Shown here one piece after another: positions 34,601 to 42,627 of a DNA stretch of 64,000 nt (positions are counted from its first letter, which is position 1; the number at the start of each line of letters is the position of its first letter). Location: NCBI GenBank assembly GCA_035651595.1, contig DASRFJ010000138.1, positions 1 to 64,000 on the forward strand, in the 5' to 3' direction. Made by a program: the position numbers and the translations under genes. The notes below the pieces were generated by a model. That model was not told the DNA's origin, ran no database searches, and saw only the letters and a list, made by a program, of their open reading frames with translations. Source of the DNA: JAFARZ01 sp035651595. GTDB taxonomy: Bacteria; Actinomycetota; Actinomycetes; Streptosporangiales; Streptosporangiaceae.

Positions 34601-35680
34601 CCGGCCGGCGGGTGGTCGGCGACGCTGAACGGGCATCCGCTGACGCCGCTCGCGGCACCGGTAGACGGCTGGGCGCAGGGGTTCAAGCTGCCGGCTGGCG
34701 GCGGGCGGCTGGTGATCAGCCACGACGACCTGGCGCGGGAACTGACGCTGGGCGGCGAGGCGCTCGCGCTGTTGATCGCGTTCGTGCTCGCCTTGCCCGG
34801 GACGCGGGGTGCGATCGCGGCGGAGGCGGTTAGCGTCGCTGGTTCGGCCTCGGCGTCGGGAGACGTGATCGAGGAGGCGGACCTTCCGGCGGATTCTCCG
34901 GCGGCTCCGGCGGCTCCGGCGGCGGCGATGAGTGCGGCGGGTACGCCGTTGGGTACCGGGCCGCAGCCTGAGCTTTCGCCGCACGCTCAGCCCCAGCCCC
35001 AGCCCCAGCCCCAGCTTCAGCCGTGGGTCGAGCCTGAGCCGTGGGTCGAGCCTGAGCCATGGAGCGAACCGCAGCCGTGGAGCGAGCCTCAGCCGGTCGG
35101 GGTGAGGGCGCACGCCGCATCGCCGTTCGGGGGCGACCTGTCCGGCGGGACGGATGTGCTGGGCAAGCCGGCGGCCGCGCCGGGCACCCGCCCCATGCCG
35201 ACCGCCGCCTCCACCGCCGCGTTCGCGGCGGTGTCGGACACCGGACCGCGACCGATCGCGCCGGCAGATCCAGCCCCGGCCGCCAGCCCAGCCCCAGCCC
35301 CAAGCGCGGGCGCCGACTACAGCCCAGCGCCGGCTGCGGCATCCCGTAAGCGGGGCGGCAGCCACCGCGCCTCCCGGCACAGCAAGCCGGCCCGAACGTG
35401 GCGCGGCAAGGCGAAGGCCGAACCCGACCATCCCACGCAGGATCCTTACGCACCAGCAGATCGTTACTCTCCACCGGAGCGTTACGCACCAAGCCATCAC
35501 GCTCAGGAGTCAGGACCGGAAGCCGGCCAGGCGATGCCCAACCCGTTCACCCCCACCGACTCCGAAGTGCCGCAGGCCCCCTGGACGCACCCGGACCCGC
35601 CCGAGGCGCAGCCGCAGGAGGAGCCCGACACGCAGCAGGCCGGCTCCCGGCCGCCGTGGGAGCTGGGCGGGATGTCGTGA
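31646..35680 (+). CDS. Giant GT2 glycosyltransferase with multi-pass membrane region and Pro-rich tail
   Basis: The 1344-residue protein has a GT2 domain (about 8-265; VTAVIVAHDGARLLPGLVQG, VDTGSGDRSG, WIWLLHDDCQPAPD with a DD pair, and DDIDFCWRA). A multi-pass membrane region follows (about 265-830) with at least ten hydrophobic stretches, then an extracytoplasmic beta-rich part (about 840-1065), a last membrane segment near 1085 and a Pro/Glu/Gln/Trp-rich tail with tandem repeats (34930-35110). This is the SCO3035-like neighbour of whiB. It probably transfers a sugar to an envelope acceptor. The start is TTG 31646 with CCAGGA upstream. Its stop overlaps the next GTG. Confidence 0.78.
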   Translation: MSPNTLRSRHVVTAVIVAHDGARLLPGLVQGMREQTRPVDRVVGVDTGSGDRSGALLAELLGSDVVFGMEPGTGYGSAVARALQHPAARRVSTPSASSESTVTEWIWLLHDDCQPAPDALEHLLKAAGRYEIAGVLGPKLRDLADRRVLREVGLTIDRAGRRLTGVEAGEIDQGQHDGNRSVLAVSTAGMLIRRDVWDQLGGFDPLLPLFRDDIDFCWRAHAAGHDVRVVTDAVVYHRELTARHRRKARELASHPRLLDRRSALYVHAVNLPLLPMLVVLAGCTTGSLLRAAYFLITKQTRRAAGHLGALAWLFGHPMRIWRGRRRRAAGRKRAYAVLRPQLPHGRTLSRIAESAVGMLSRGSNYEGGGEHGGGISDDPDEDLPLPPPDSLIRRVLTHPAVLLFVTLVVVTVVSERSLIGSLFRGSGTLSGGALVPAWGGASNLWQEYLAGFHAVGVGSTASAPPYLAVVAALSTVFGGKPWLAVDVLLLGCVPVAGMVAYLATRPLTEALAARIWIALSYALLPVASGAVAAGRLGTAVAFMLLPVICLLAGRMFTRPPRSARRAAWGAGLVLAIAAAFVPVLWVMAAGGALCVAGVTGFRYWRGLGRSPGRSAWLRWAPGINAAIVAVVPAVLLMPWTFSLFVSPADFLLEAGLARPGLSVTGLRAEPLLLLSPGGPGLPPVWVSVGLIVPAFCSLLLNRRRTLVLSGWAVALGGFAAAVIVSRMTVVSAVTGGAVPAWPGIALAVAAAGLLLAAVPVVEWAAGTAWGLAVSSASLAMRARLAGRRGTVALLLGAAALSAPVLAAASWLQTGVRGPINAASAPVLPPFIAVSSAASGQTRTLVLRRDNGVLTYLVLRASDPLLGEPELLEASTATRALDTTVASLAATDSGDSQDAAQALGQFAIGYVLLPSPVDPVLAAQLNGVAGLQPLTVSSAYDLWRVAGTVSRLQVVTAAGTVPVGSGVVGASSQVGALTTGTLVLAEPAGGWSATLNGHPLTPLAAPVDGWAQGFKLPAGGGRLVISHDDLARELTLGGEALALLIAFVLALPGTRGAIAAEAVSVAGSASASGDVIEEADLPADSPAAPAAPAAAMSAAGTPLGTGPQPELSPHAQPQPQPQPQLQPWVEPEPWVEPEPWSEPQPWSEPQPVGVRAHAASPFGGDLSGGTDVLGKPAAAPGTRPMPTAASTAAFAAVSDTGPRPIAPADPAPAASPAPAPSAGADYSPAPAAASRKRGGSHRASRHSKPARTWRGKAKAEPDHPTQDPYAPADRYSPPERYAPSHHAQESGPEAGQAMPNPFTPTDSEVPQAPWTHPDPPEAQPQEEPDTQQAGSRPPWELGGMS

Positions 35681-37188
35681 GCACGGCCGTTCGGCGGTAC
35701 GTGCCGGCCCTCGTGGTGCTGGTCGCCCTCGCCGTCATCGCCGGAGCGCTGACCATGGTCAAGGGCACCCGCCCGGCTACCAGCACCGCTCAGGGGAAGA
35801 AATCCGCGGCCACGCTCATCCGCCAGGTCGCGATCACCACGGCGATCCGCGCGTGCCCGCCCGGCACCGACGGCAGCCAGGACCGCGTCGTGCTGTACGC
35901 GTCCTCATCCGGCTCCGGAGGCTCCGCGGCCCTCGGCCCGCTGCCGCAGAACGGGGTGAAGGCCAGCACGACACGCCCATCCACTGCCACCGCCGAAGGC
36001 CAGCTCTCCCTCCTCAACGTCCCCGCGACGGGTGACACCGCCCACCAGCAGGGCTCGGTGGTGACCGCGACCGGAGCCATGGCCCAGGGCGTCGAGGCCG
36101 AGGTCGCCAACAGCTCGGGAATGGCCAGCGTCCGGTGCGGCGAACCGGGGTCGGATGTCTGGTTCGTCGGTCCCGGCCAGCAGGACGGCGCGGGGCGGAT
36201 CCAGCTGGACCTGCTGAACGTCGACTCGATCGCGGCGACCGTCAACATCTCCGTGATCACCGACGCCGGCGCGGTCCAGTCGGGCAGCAACACCGGGATC
36301 ACCGTGCCGCCGCATCAGCTGGTCACCCAGTCCCTCGCGGCGCAGGCCAACGGCGCCAGCGTAGCGGCGATCGAAGTCAGGACCACCGCCGGACGCGTGG
36401 CCGCTGATGTGTCGGTGAGCTCGTCGCATGGCAGCGCGAGCTGGCTGCCGGCCGCCACGACCCCCGCAACCAGGCTGGTGATACCGGGAGTGCCGCCATC
36501 CGGCACCGCCGCCAGCCTGTTCCTGGTCGTGCCCGGCGGCACCGACGCCAAGGTGAACGTCGTCGCCCTCACCAGTCAGGGCCGGCTCCAGCCATTCGGC
36601 TCGCAGTCGGTCGACCTGCCGGGGCAGTCCGCCTCGGACGTGCAGCTCACCCCGCTCGGCGGTAACGCCGCCGCGCTGCTGCTCACGTCGAACGTTCCGG
36701 TAACCGCCGCGGTTCTGATCCCGAACAGCACATCAGCCGCGAACGCAACAGGCACCACTGGCACGACTACGACAACCACCAGCACCAGCCTCGGCAACTT
36801 CACCGCCGCCACTCCCGTCATCGACCAGCAGGCGGTGATCGCGGGCAACGTAACCGGCTCGGGCCTGACGGCAGAGGTCGCGCTCTCCGCGCCCGGTGCC
36901 GCCGCGCGCGTCCGGCTGACCGAGATCGCCGAAGGCGGCCAGCCGGCCACCCCCCAGACCCTCACGATCCAGCCCGGGCGGACGCTCGTCGCGCAGCTGA
37001 AGGCCCCGCGGCGCGGCGTCCCGTTCACGATCGTGCTGACCCCGCTGGCCGGCTCGGGCCCCGTCTACGCCGCCAGGATCGAATCCCAGTCGCAGGGCGG
37101 GATCGCGTCGATCGTGCCCGCCGCGACGGCGCTGACCACCGTCGGGCTGCCGCCCGTCCGCGACTCCTACGGGGCGATAGCCCCGTAA
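35677..37188 (+). CDS. DUF5719 family secreted or membrane-anchored protein
   Basis: The 503-residue protein starts with an uncleaved-looking signal anchor (VPALVVLVALAVIAGALTMV) and continues as a beta-rich extracytoplasmic protein with repeated IPGVPPSG-like, GSQSVDLPG and VTAAVLIPNS segments, and a Thr-rich linker (about 360-372). It belongs to the DUF5719 family found next to whiB. GTG 35677 overlaps the stop of the giant GT2 gene (GTGA), so the two proteins are made together and may form one envelope complex. Function is unknown. It contains only two Cys residues (59 and 150). Confidence 0.78.
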   Translation: MSTAVRRYVPALVVLVALAVIAGALTMVKGTRPATSTAQGKKSAATLIRQVAITTAIRACPPGTDGSQDRVVLYASSSGSGGSAALGPLPQNGVKASTTRPSTATAEGQLSLLNVPATGDTAHQQGSVVTATGAMAQGVEAEVANSSGMASVRCGEPGSDVWFVGPGQQDGAGRIQLDLLNVDSIAATVNISVITDAGAVQSGSNTGITVPPHQLVTQSLAAQANGASVAAIEVRTTAGRVAADVSVSSSHGSASWLPAATTPATRLVIPGVPPSGTAASLFLVVPGGTDAKVNVVALTSQGRLQPFGSQSVDLPGQSASDVQLTPLGGNAAALLLTSNVPVTAAVLIPNSTSAANATGTTGTTTTTTSTSLGNFTAATPVIDQQAVIAGNVTGSGLTAEVALSAPGAAARVRLTEIAEGGQPATPQTLTIQPGRTLVAQLKAPRRGVPFTIVLTPLAGSGPVYAARIESQSQGGIASIVPAATALTTVGLPPVRDSYGAIAP

Positions 37189-37573
37189 CGGGCTGCGCCG
37201 GACGGTCCACGCATGGCCCCGAACTGGACCCTGGTCCGAATTGCGCGCGTGTGGCCGTGTCGGCCGCCGGCAGGCTGTCGGGCCTTGGCCGCGTGCGCGC
37301 CGCCTGTGCTTGGAGTGCAGTGTGCGACTGCCGGGATAGGAGCGCACCGGCAGTCCGCCAGCAACGTGGACGTTTACCCCTTCGTGGAGGATCAACCCCC
37401 GTACGTGAGGGCCGCGTTACCACGAAGGGGCAATCCGCCACGTTAACCGAGGCCCGTCGAGCCTGCCGCTGACCCGCCCGACGGCCAAACCCCGAAATAT
37501 GGCCATATATCCGATTTGGGGAAAGGCGTCGCCGCGCCACGGGCCATTCGTCCACGGGCCATTCGTCCACGGG
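37189..37573. other. Intergenic region holding an 82-bp element
   Basis: The 385 bp between the DUF5719 gene and the convergent metallopeptidase gene hold the fourth 82-bp palindrome (37363-37444) and, to its left, a 38-bp stretch that matches the tail of copy 2 in inverted orientation. No gene is seen. Confidence 0.65.
37363..37444. repeat. 82-bp palindromic intergenic element, copy 4
   Basis: AACGTGG and CCACGTT form perfect outer ends; CCCCTTCGTGG (37377-37387) pairs perfectly with CCACGAAGGGG (37420-37430). This is the least degenerate copy. Confidence 0.8.
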
Positions 37574-38179
37574 TTATTCGTCCAGGCCGAAGCCGAACCC
37601 GTCGGAGTCCCCGTATCCGGGGTCGACCGTCTCCGGGTCCACCCCGAGGATCTCGGCGAACTCCTCGACCACCACGTCGAAGACGAGTTCGCTCAGCTCT
37701 TCCTCGTCCTCGGCCCGGGCCAGCAGCGGCCGCCGGAACAACACGATCCGGGGGCCGGAGGCCGGATGCGCCGCGTCGGACGTATCGGTTGATCCACGGA
37801 CAATCCGCGCGAGCGGCACGCCGCCCGCCTCCATGTCCGCGTCCGACAGGAACTCCGCGTCCGGCACCTCCTGGACCGCGAACTCCACGTCGGAGAGCTC
37901 CGCCTCCCAGCGCGGCTCCAGCCGCGCGACAGCCTCCAGGACCAGGTCGTCGAACTGCTGAGACCGGGACCGGTAGAGCGGCACCGTCGGCGGCACCAGC
38001 CGCCCGCGCAGCCCGCGGCCGTGCCGGTCACGCCGCCGGGCTAGCGACCCCCTCGCCGTGGGACGCCCCCGCCCCCCGGCCGAACCGCCCGAGCCGCCCA
38101 AACCGCCCGAGTCGGCCGAAGCCGCCGAACCGGCCGGCGCGACCCCGCCTTGGGGCTCTGAACTCGACGTCACAGTCAC
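37574..38179 (-). CDS. Metallopeptidase-family (zincin_1, DUF1025) protein with degenerate metal motif
   Basis: The protein (about 201 residues) matches the metallopeptidase family that lies next to manB in actinobacteria (Rv3259-like): FDDLVLEAVARLEPRWEAEL, SDVEFAVQEVPD, RIVLFRRPLLARA and ELSELVFDVVVEEFAEILGV. In true zincins this last helix holds HExxH; here it is VVVEEFAEILG with no His, so metal binding is doubtful. The N-terminal part is Gly/Arg-rich and its start is unclear; GTG 38179 is my choice and the frame is open to 38251. The gene is convergent with DUF5719 and divergent from DUF3499. Confidence 0.7.
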   Translation of the reverse strand: MTVTSSSEPQGGVAPAGSAASADSGGLGGSGGSAGGRGRPTARGSLARRRDRHGRGLRGRLVPPTVPLYRSRSQQFDDLVLEAVARLEPRWEAELSDVEFAVQEVPDAEFLSDADMEAGGVPLARIVRGSTDTSDAAHPASGPRIVLFRRPLLARAEDEEELSELVFDVVVEEFAEILGVDPETVDPGYGDSDGFGFGLDE

Positions 38180-38382
38180 GAAGCGTACCGCCGCGGGCCC
38201 GCGACCCGCCGCAATGCCCTGGCACGCCCGGGTAACGGGCACAACGCGCAAAGCACGACACGTTCTGGGAGGTGGTGGCGCTACCGCCCCCGGACGGATA
38301 GCGTCATCGGAGTATCCAACGCGCGCGGGGCCGCCGCGACCTAGCCGCGGCCATGGTTCGAGGATGTGAGCGAGGTGGGCCG

Positions 38383-38754
38383 GTGAGTTCCCGTTGCTGC
38401 TCGCGCACCGCGTGCAAGCATCCGCCCGTTTACACGCTGACGTACGTGTACCGCGAATCGACCGCGGTACTCGGGCCGCTGGCCGCGTATGTCGAGCCGC
38501 ACTGTTACGACCTGTGCGAGAAGCACGCCGCCCGGCTGACCGCGCCGCGCGGCTGGGACGTGGTGCGGCTGCCGGTCGACCCCGACGACGTCCAGGCCAG
38601 GGAAAACGACCTGGAGGCCCTCGCGAACGCGGTCATGGAGACCCGCCCGCGGGAGCGACGCGAACTGAGGGAACCAGTCGGGCAGGGCATCGAGGTGGGC
38701 CGCCGCGGCCACCTTCGGGTGCTCAAGTCCGGCCCGCCGCCCAAGGACCGATAG
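38383..38754 (+). CDS. DUF3499 family protein
   Basis: The 123-residue protein matches the DUF3499 family (Rv3258c-like): RCCSRTACKHPPVYTLTYVY, then EPHCYDLCEKHAARLTAPRG and WDVVRLP. The paired Cys (CC...C and C...C) plus His look like a zinc ribbon. The C-terminal half is basic and not conserved. GTG 38383 with GAGGTGGG upstream is the likely start. Function is unknown; its fixed place before manB suggests a housekeeping role. Confidence 0.85.
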   Translation: MSSRCCSRTACKHPPVYTLTYVYRESTAVLGPLAAYVEPHCYDLCEKHAARLTAPRGWDVVRLPVDPDDVQARENDLEALANAVMETRPRERRELREPVGQGIEVGRRGHLRVLKSGPPPKDR

Positions 38755-38794
38755 GCTCCTCATCAAAGGGTGGAGCAGCACGAAGGGCGGAACA

Positions 38795-40192
38795 GTGGGC
38801 GACCTCGCCAGCATCGTGAAGGCGTACGACATCAGGGGTGTCGTGCCCGATCAGCTCGACGAGCACGTGGCGGAGTCGGTTGGTGCCGCGTTCGTGCAGG
38901 TCACCGGCGCGAAGAAGATCGTGACCGTGCACGACATGCGCACCTCGTCCGGCCCGCTGGCGGACGCGTTCGGCCGCGGTGCCGCGTCCCAGGGCGCGGA
39001 TGTGCTGGCCGCGGGCCTCGGCTCGACGGACATGCTGTACTACGCCAGCGGCGATCTCGGCATCCCCGGCGCGATGGTCACCGCCAGCCACAACCCGCCG
39101 CAGTACAACGGCATCAAGCTCTGCCGCGCGGGCGCGAAGCCGGTCGGCATCGAGACAGGCCTGAAAGAAATTCAAGATCTGGCTGAACGGCAGAGGGATT
39201 CCGCGCCGGTACCCGGCTCGATCAGCGAGGTCGACCTGCTGCCCGGCTACGCCGACTGCCTGCGCAAGCTCGTCGATATCTCGCAAGTCCGCCCGCTCAC
39301 CGTCGTGGTCGACGCCGGCAACGGCATGGCGGGCCACACGGTGCCGAAGGTTTTCGAGGGACTCCCCATCACGCTGATCCCGCTGTACTTCGAGCTGGAC
39401 GGCACGTTCCCGAACCACGAGGCGAACCCCATCGACCCGGCGAACATGCGCGACCTCCAGGCGGCGGTCCGGGAGCATGGCGCCGACATCGGCCTCGCGT
39501 TCGACGGCGACGCGGACCGCTGCTTCGTGGTGGACGAGCGCGGCGAGATCGTGTCCCCGTCGGTGCTGACCGCGCTGATCGCGACCAGGGAGCTGGCTCG
39601 CGAGCCGGGCGCCACGATCATCCACAACCTGATCACGTCGCGCGCCGTGCCGGAGATCATCACCGAGCACGGCGGCAAGCCGGTGCGCACCCGGGTGGGG
39701 CACTCGTTCATCAAGGCGAAGATGGCCGAAACCGGCGCGGTGTTCGGCGGCGAGCACTCCGGGCACTTCTACTTCCGTGACTTCTGGTTCGCCGACTCGG
39801 GCATGCTCGCCGCGCTGCACACGCTCGCCGCGCTCGGCGGCCAGGACAAACCGCTGTCCCGGCTGCTGAGCGAGTACGCCAGATACCACGCCAGCGGAGA
39901 GATCAACTCCGAGGTGGCGGACCAGGCGGCGAAGACCGCCGAGGTCAAGGCCGCATTCGCGGACCGGCCCGGCGTAACCACCGACGAGCTGGACGGGCTG
40001 ACGGTCGGCGCGGCTCCGCTGGTTCCGGGGGAGGCGACCCCCCCGAGCCCCCCCGAGACTTCGCCGATGTGGTGGTTCAACCTGAGGCCCTCTAACACCG
40101 AGCCGCTGCTCAGGCTTAACGTGGAAGCGGACACGGCGGAAAAGATGGCCCAGGTTCGCGACGAGGTCCTGGCCCTGGTCCGGAGAGGCTGA
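38795..40192 (+). CDS. manB: Phosphomannomutase/phosphoglucomutase ManB
   Basis: The 465-residue protein is an alpha-D-phosphohexomutase. It has the phosphoserine loop TASHNPPQYNG (Ser98), the metal-binding loop FDGDADRC, the sugar-specificity loop GGEHSGHFYF, and the phosphate-binding RPSNTEPLLRLNVEA at the C-terminus. It interconverts mannose 6-phosphate and mannose 1-phosphate for GDP-mannose. Start GTG 38795. It leads an operon with the Trm112-like protein, the SIS isomerase and a cation transporter, all spaced by a few bases or overlapping. Confidence 0.94.
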   Translation: MGDLASIVKAYDIRGVVPDQLDEHVAESVGAAFVQVTGAKKIVTVHDMRTSSGPLADAFGRGAASQGADVLAAGLGSTDMLYYASGDLGIPGAMVTASHNPPQYNGIKLCRAGAKPVGIETGLKEIQDLAERQRDSAPVPGSISEVDLLPGYADCLRKLVDISQVRPLTVVVDAGNGMAGHTVPKVFEGLPITLIPLYFELDGTFPNHEANPIDPANMRDLQAAVREHGADIGLAFDGDADRCFVVDERGEIVSPSVLTALIATRELAREPGATIIHNLITSRAVPEIITEHGGKPVRTRVGHSFIKAKMAETGAVFGGEHSGHFYFRDFWFADSGMLAALHTLAALGGQDKPLSRLLSEYARYHASGEINSEVADQAAKTAEVKAAFADRPGVTTDELDGLTVGAAPLVPGEATPPSPPETSPMWWFNLRPSNTEPLLRLNVEADTAEKMAQVRDEVLALVRRG

Positions 40193-40193
40193 C

Positions 40194-40367
40194 ATGCAGA
40201 TCGACGACTGGCTCATGGAGATCCTGGCCTGCCCGAAGTGTCACGCGCCGCTGCGCGCCGACGAGGCGGCCAGTGAGCTGGTGTGCACCAGCGAGGATTG
40301 CGGTCTGGCGTATCCGGTCCGGGACGACATCCCAGTGCTCCTCGTCGACGAGGCGCGGCGTCCTTGA
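40194..40367 (+). CDS. Trm112 family small zinc-ribbon protein
   Basis: The 57-residue protein reads MQIDDWLMEILACPKCHAPL and continues to YPVRDDIPVLLVDEARRP. Four Cys (C13, C16, C31, C36) form a zinc ribbon of the Trm112/UPF0434 type. In other organisms Trm112 activates methyltransferases; in bacteria its partner is unknown. The ATG is two bases after the manB stop, and its own stop overlaps the TTG of the next gene. It is too short for many gene callers. Confidence 0.88.
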   Translation: MQIDDWLMEILACPKCHAPLRADEAASELVCTSEDCGLAYPVRDDIPVLLVDEARRP

Positions 40368-41494
40368 GCGAGGAGGACCCCTGGGAGGACGTCGAGTTCG
40401 ACCTCGCGGCCGACCGGCTCGACACGCCCGAGATCCTGCAGACCGCCGATCCCGGCGACATGCTCCGGCAGGTCGCCTCGGCGGCCGCCCAGGTGCGTAC
40501 CGCGCTGCGCGCGTGCGCCGAGACCGATCTGTCCCAGTTCGTCCCGGACGCGCGGCCGCGCGCCATCGTGGTGGCGGGCATGGGCGGATCGGGCACCGCC
40601 GGGGACATCCTCGGCGCGGTCTGCGGACCCGGTAGCCCGGCCCAGGTGCTCACAGTCCGGCCGGTCCGCCTGCCTGGTACCGGCGCGCTGCCCGGCTGGG
40701 CGGGGGCTGCCGACCTGGTGCTCGCGGTGTCGTGCTCGGGCACTTCGGCCGAGACGCTGGCGGCGGCGACCGAGGCCGTGCGGCGCGGCTGCCGGCTGGC
40801 GTGCGTCGGCGCCGAGGGCTCGCCGCTGCACCGGATCGCGGAGCAGGCGCGCGCGCCGTTCATCCGGGTGGACCAGGCCGGCGCGGTGCTGCCCCGGCAG
40901 GCCCTGTGGGCGCTGACCGTACCGTTGCTGGTGATCGCGGAGCGGCTTGGCATCGCCCGGGTGGGCACGGACGTGTACGAGAACGTCGCGCGCCGGCTCG
41001 AAGAGGTGTCGCACCAGTGCCGGCCGGCCAGCGAGTCGTTCGTCAACCCCGGCAAGTCGCTGGCGCTGGACCTGCTCGGCGCGCTGCCCGTGGTGTGGGG
41101 CACGTCCCCGCTGACCGCGGTGGCCGCGGCGCGGTTCGCCTGCCAGCTGAACGAGAACGCCAAGTACCCGGCCATCCACGGCGCGCTGCCCGAGGTGGCG
41201 CACAACCAGATCGGCGTGTTCGACGGCCCGTTCGCGGGGGACCCGCCGCGGTTCCCGCTGCGCCTGCTGTTGCTCAAGGACGTCGGGGCCAGGGAAAACG
41301 CGGTGATCACCGACCTGGCGGGCCGCCGCGGGATCGCGGTGTCCGAGCTGGAGATGGCGGGGGAGCACCCGCTGGACCGGCTCGCCGCGCTGGTTCAGCT
41401 CGGCGACTACGCGAGCGTTTACCTGGGCATCGCGTCCGGCATCGACCCCGGTCAGGCCGACACGGTACGGGACCTGCCCGCCCGTATCGAATGA
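40364..41494 (+). CDS. SIS domain phosphosugar isomerase (PGI/PMI-like, ManA-type)
   Basis: The 376-residue protein has two SIS domains: VVAGMGGSGTAGDILGAV and VLAVSCSGTSAETLAAA in the first, VVWGTSPLTAVAAARFACQL and NENAKYPAIHGALPEVAHNQ in the second, where Glu and His match the catalytic residues of bifunctional phosphoglucose/phosphomannose isomerases. It probably isomerises fructose 6-phosphate and mannose 6-phosphate (Rv3256c-like), completing the route to GDP-mannose with ManB. The TTG start at 40364 overlaps the Trm112 stop. Its stop overlaps the next ATG. Confidence 0.88.
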   Translation: MSEEDPWEDVEFDLAADRLDTPEILQTADPGDMLRQVASAAAQVRTALRACAETDLSQFVPDARPRAIVVAGMGGSGTAGDILGAVCGPGSPAQVLTVRPVRLPGTGALPGWAGAADLVLAVSCSGTSAETLAAATEAVRRGCRLACVGAEGSPLHRIAEQARAPFIRVDQAGAVLPRQALWALTVPLLVIAERLGIARVGTDVYENVARRLEEVSHQCRPASESFVNPGKSLALDLLGALPVVWGTSPLTAVAAARFACQLNENAKYPAIHGALPEVAHNQIGVFDGPFAGDPPRFPLRLLLLKDVGARENAVITDLAGRRGIAVSELEMAGEHPLDRLAALVQLGDYASVYLGIASGIDPGQADTVRDLPARIE

Positions 41495-42480
41495 AGGCGA
41501 TCGAGGGCATGCGGGCGGTGTTCGCCGCGCTGTTCGCCAACCTCGGCATCGCGGTGGTCAAGTTCATCGCGTTCCTGATCACCGGCTCCGCGTCGATGCT
41601 GGCCGAATCCGTGCACTCGATCGCCGATACCGGCAACGAGGTCCTGCTGCTGGTCGGCAGGGGCCGGGCCGGCCGCCCGCGTTCGGAGGAGCATCCGTTC
41701 GGCTATGGCCGCGAACGGTACTTCTACGGCTTCGTCGTGTCCGTGATGCTGTTCACCGTCGGCGCCGCGTTCTCGATGTACGACGGCATCCACAAGATGA
41801 TGCACCCAGAAGCGGTGCACGACCCGGTGATCGCCTTGGTCGTGCTGGCGATCGCCGCCGTCCTGGAGGCGTTCTCGCTGCGGACCGGCATCGCCGAGGC
41901 GAACGAGGTCCGCGGCGGGCGGAGCTGGGGGACGTTCATCCGCCGCGCCAAGGCGCCCGAACTGCCGGTGGTGCTGCTGGAGGACATGGCGGCCCTGATC
42001 GGCCTCGGGTTCGCCTTCGCCGGCGTGTCGCTGGCCTGGGGCACCGGGGACGGGGTCTGGGACGGCGCGGGTTCGCTGGCGATCGGCCTGCTGCTCGGCG
42101 TCGCTGCGGCGATCCTCGCGGTTGAGACGAAAAGCCTGCTGATCGGCGAGTCGGCCAGCGCGGACGTGGAGCGGCAGATCGTGGCCGCGATCGAGAACGG
42201 CCCAGAAGTCGAGGGCGTCATCCACCTGCGCACCGTGCACGTCGGCCCGGAGTCGCTGGTGGTGACCGCGAAGGTCGCGGTCCGCGCCGACGACACCGCC
42301 GCGCAGCTCGCCGCCGGCATCGACGCCGTCGAGCGCCGCATCCGCGCCGCGGTCCCGATCGCCGAGACCATCTACCTGGAACCGGACATCTACCACGCGT
42401 CCCGCTCCGACCGCACCGACCCCTCCGTCCGCGCCGTCCTCCGCGGCCGCCACGTCCGCCCCGCCCGCGACCCCAAGTAA
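41491..42480 (+). CDS. Cation diffusion facilitator (CDF) transporter
   Basis: The 329-residue protein is a CDF-family metal/H+ antiporter. It has hydrophobic segments near 10-40, 78-100, 112-130, 150-175 and 185-205, the HxxxD site ESVHSIADTGNE in TM2, DxxxD-like LLEDMAALIGLG in TM5, and a C-terminal cytoplasmic ferredoxin-like domain (GVIHLRTVHVGPESLVVTAK). It likely exports Zn, Fe or Mn. Its ATG overlaps the SIS gene stop (ATGA). The C-terminal 25 residues are Arg-rich. Confidence 0.9.
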   Translation: MKAIEGMRAVFAALFANLGIAVVKFIAFLITGSASMLAESVHSIADTGNEVLLLVGRGRAGRPRSEEHPFGYGRERYFYGFVVSVMLFTVGAAFSMYDGIHKMMHPEAVHDPVIALVVLAIAAVLEAFSLRTGIAEANEVRGGRSWGTFIRRAKAPELPVVLLEDMAALIGLGFAFAGVSLAWGTGDGVWDGAGSLAIGLLLGVAAAILAVETKSLLIGESASADVERQIVAAIENGPEVEGVIHLRTVHVGPESLVVTAKVAVRADDTAAQLAAGIDAVERRIRAAVPIAETIYLEPDIYHASRSDRTDPSVRAVLRGRHVRPARDPK

Positions 42481-42627
42481 CCCCGCGCCCCGCGGCCCCG
42501 CGACCCGCGCGCGCCGCAGTGGGCCGGGGTCGGCTGCTGTGCTCGCTGCCCGCGATGCCCCGGTTTGTTCCAGCATGGCCTTGCCGTTCAGCGGTGTGTG
42601 CGGGCGCGGCGCAGGCGCTCGGAAATC

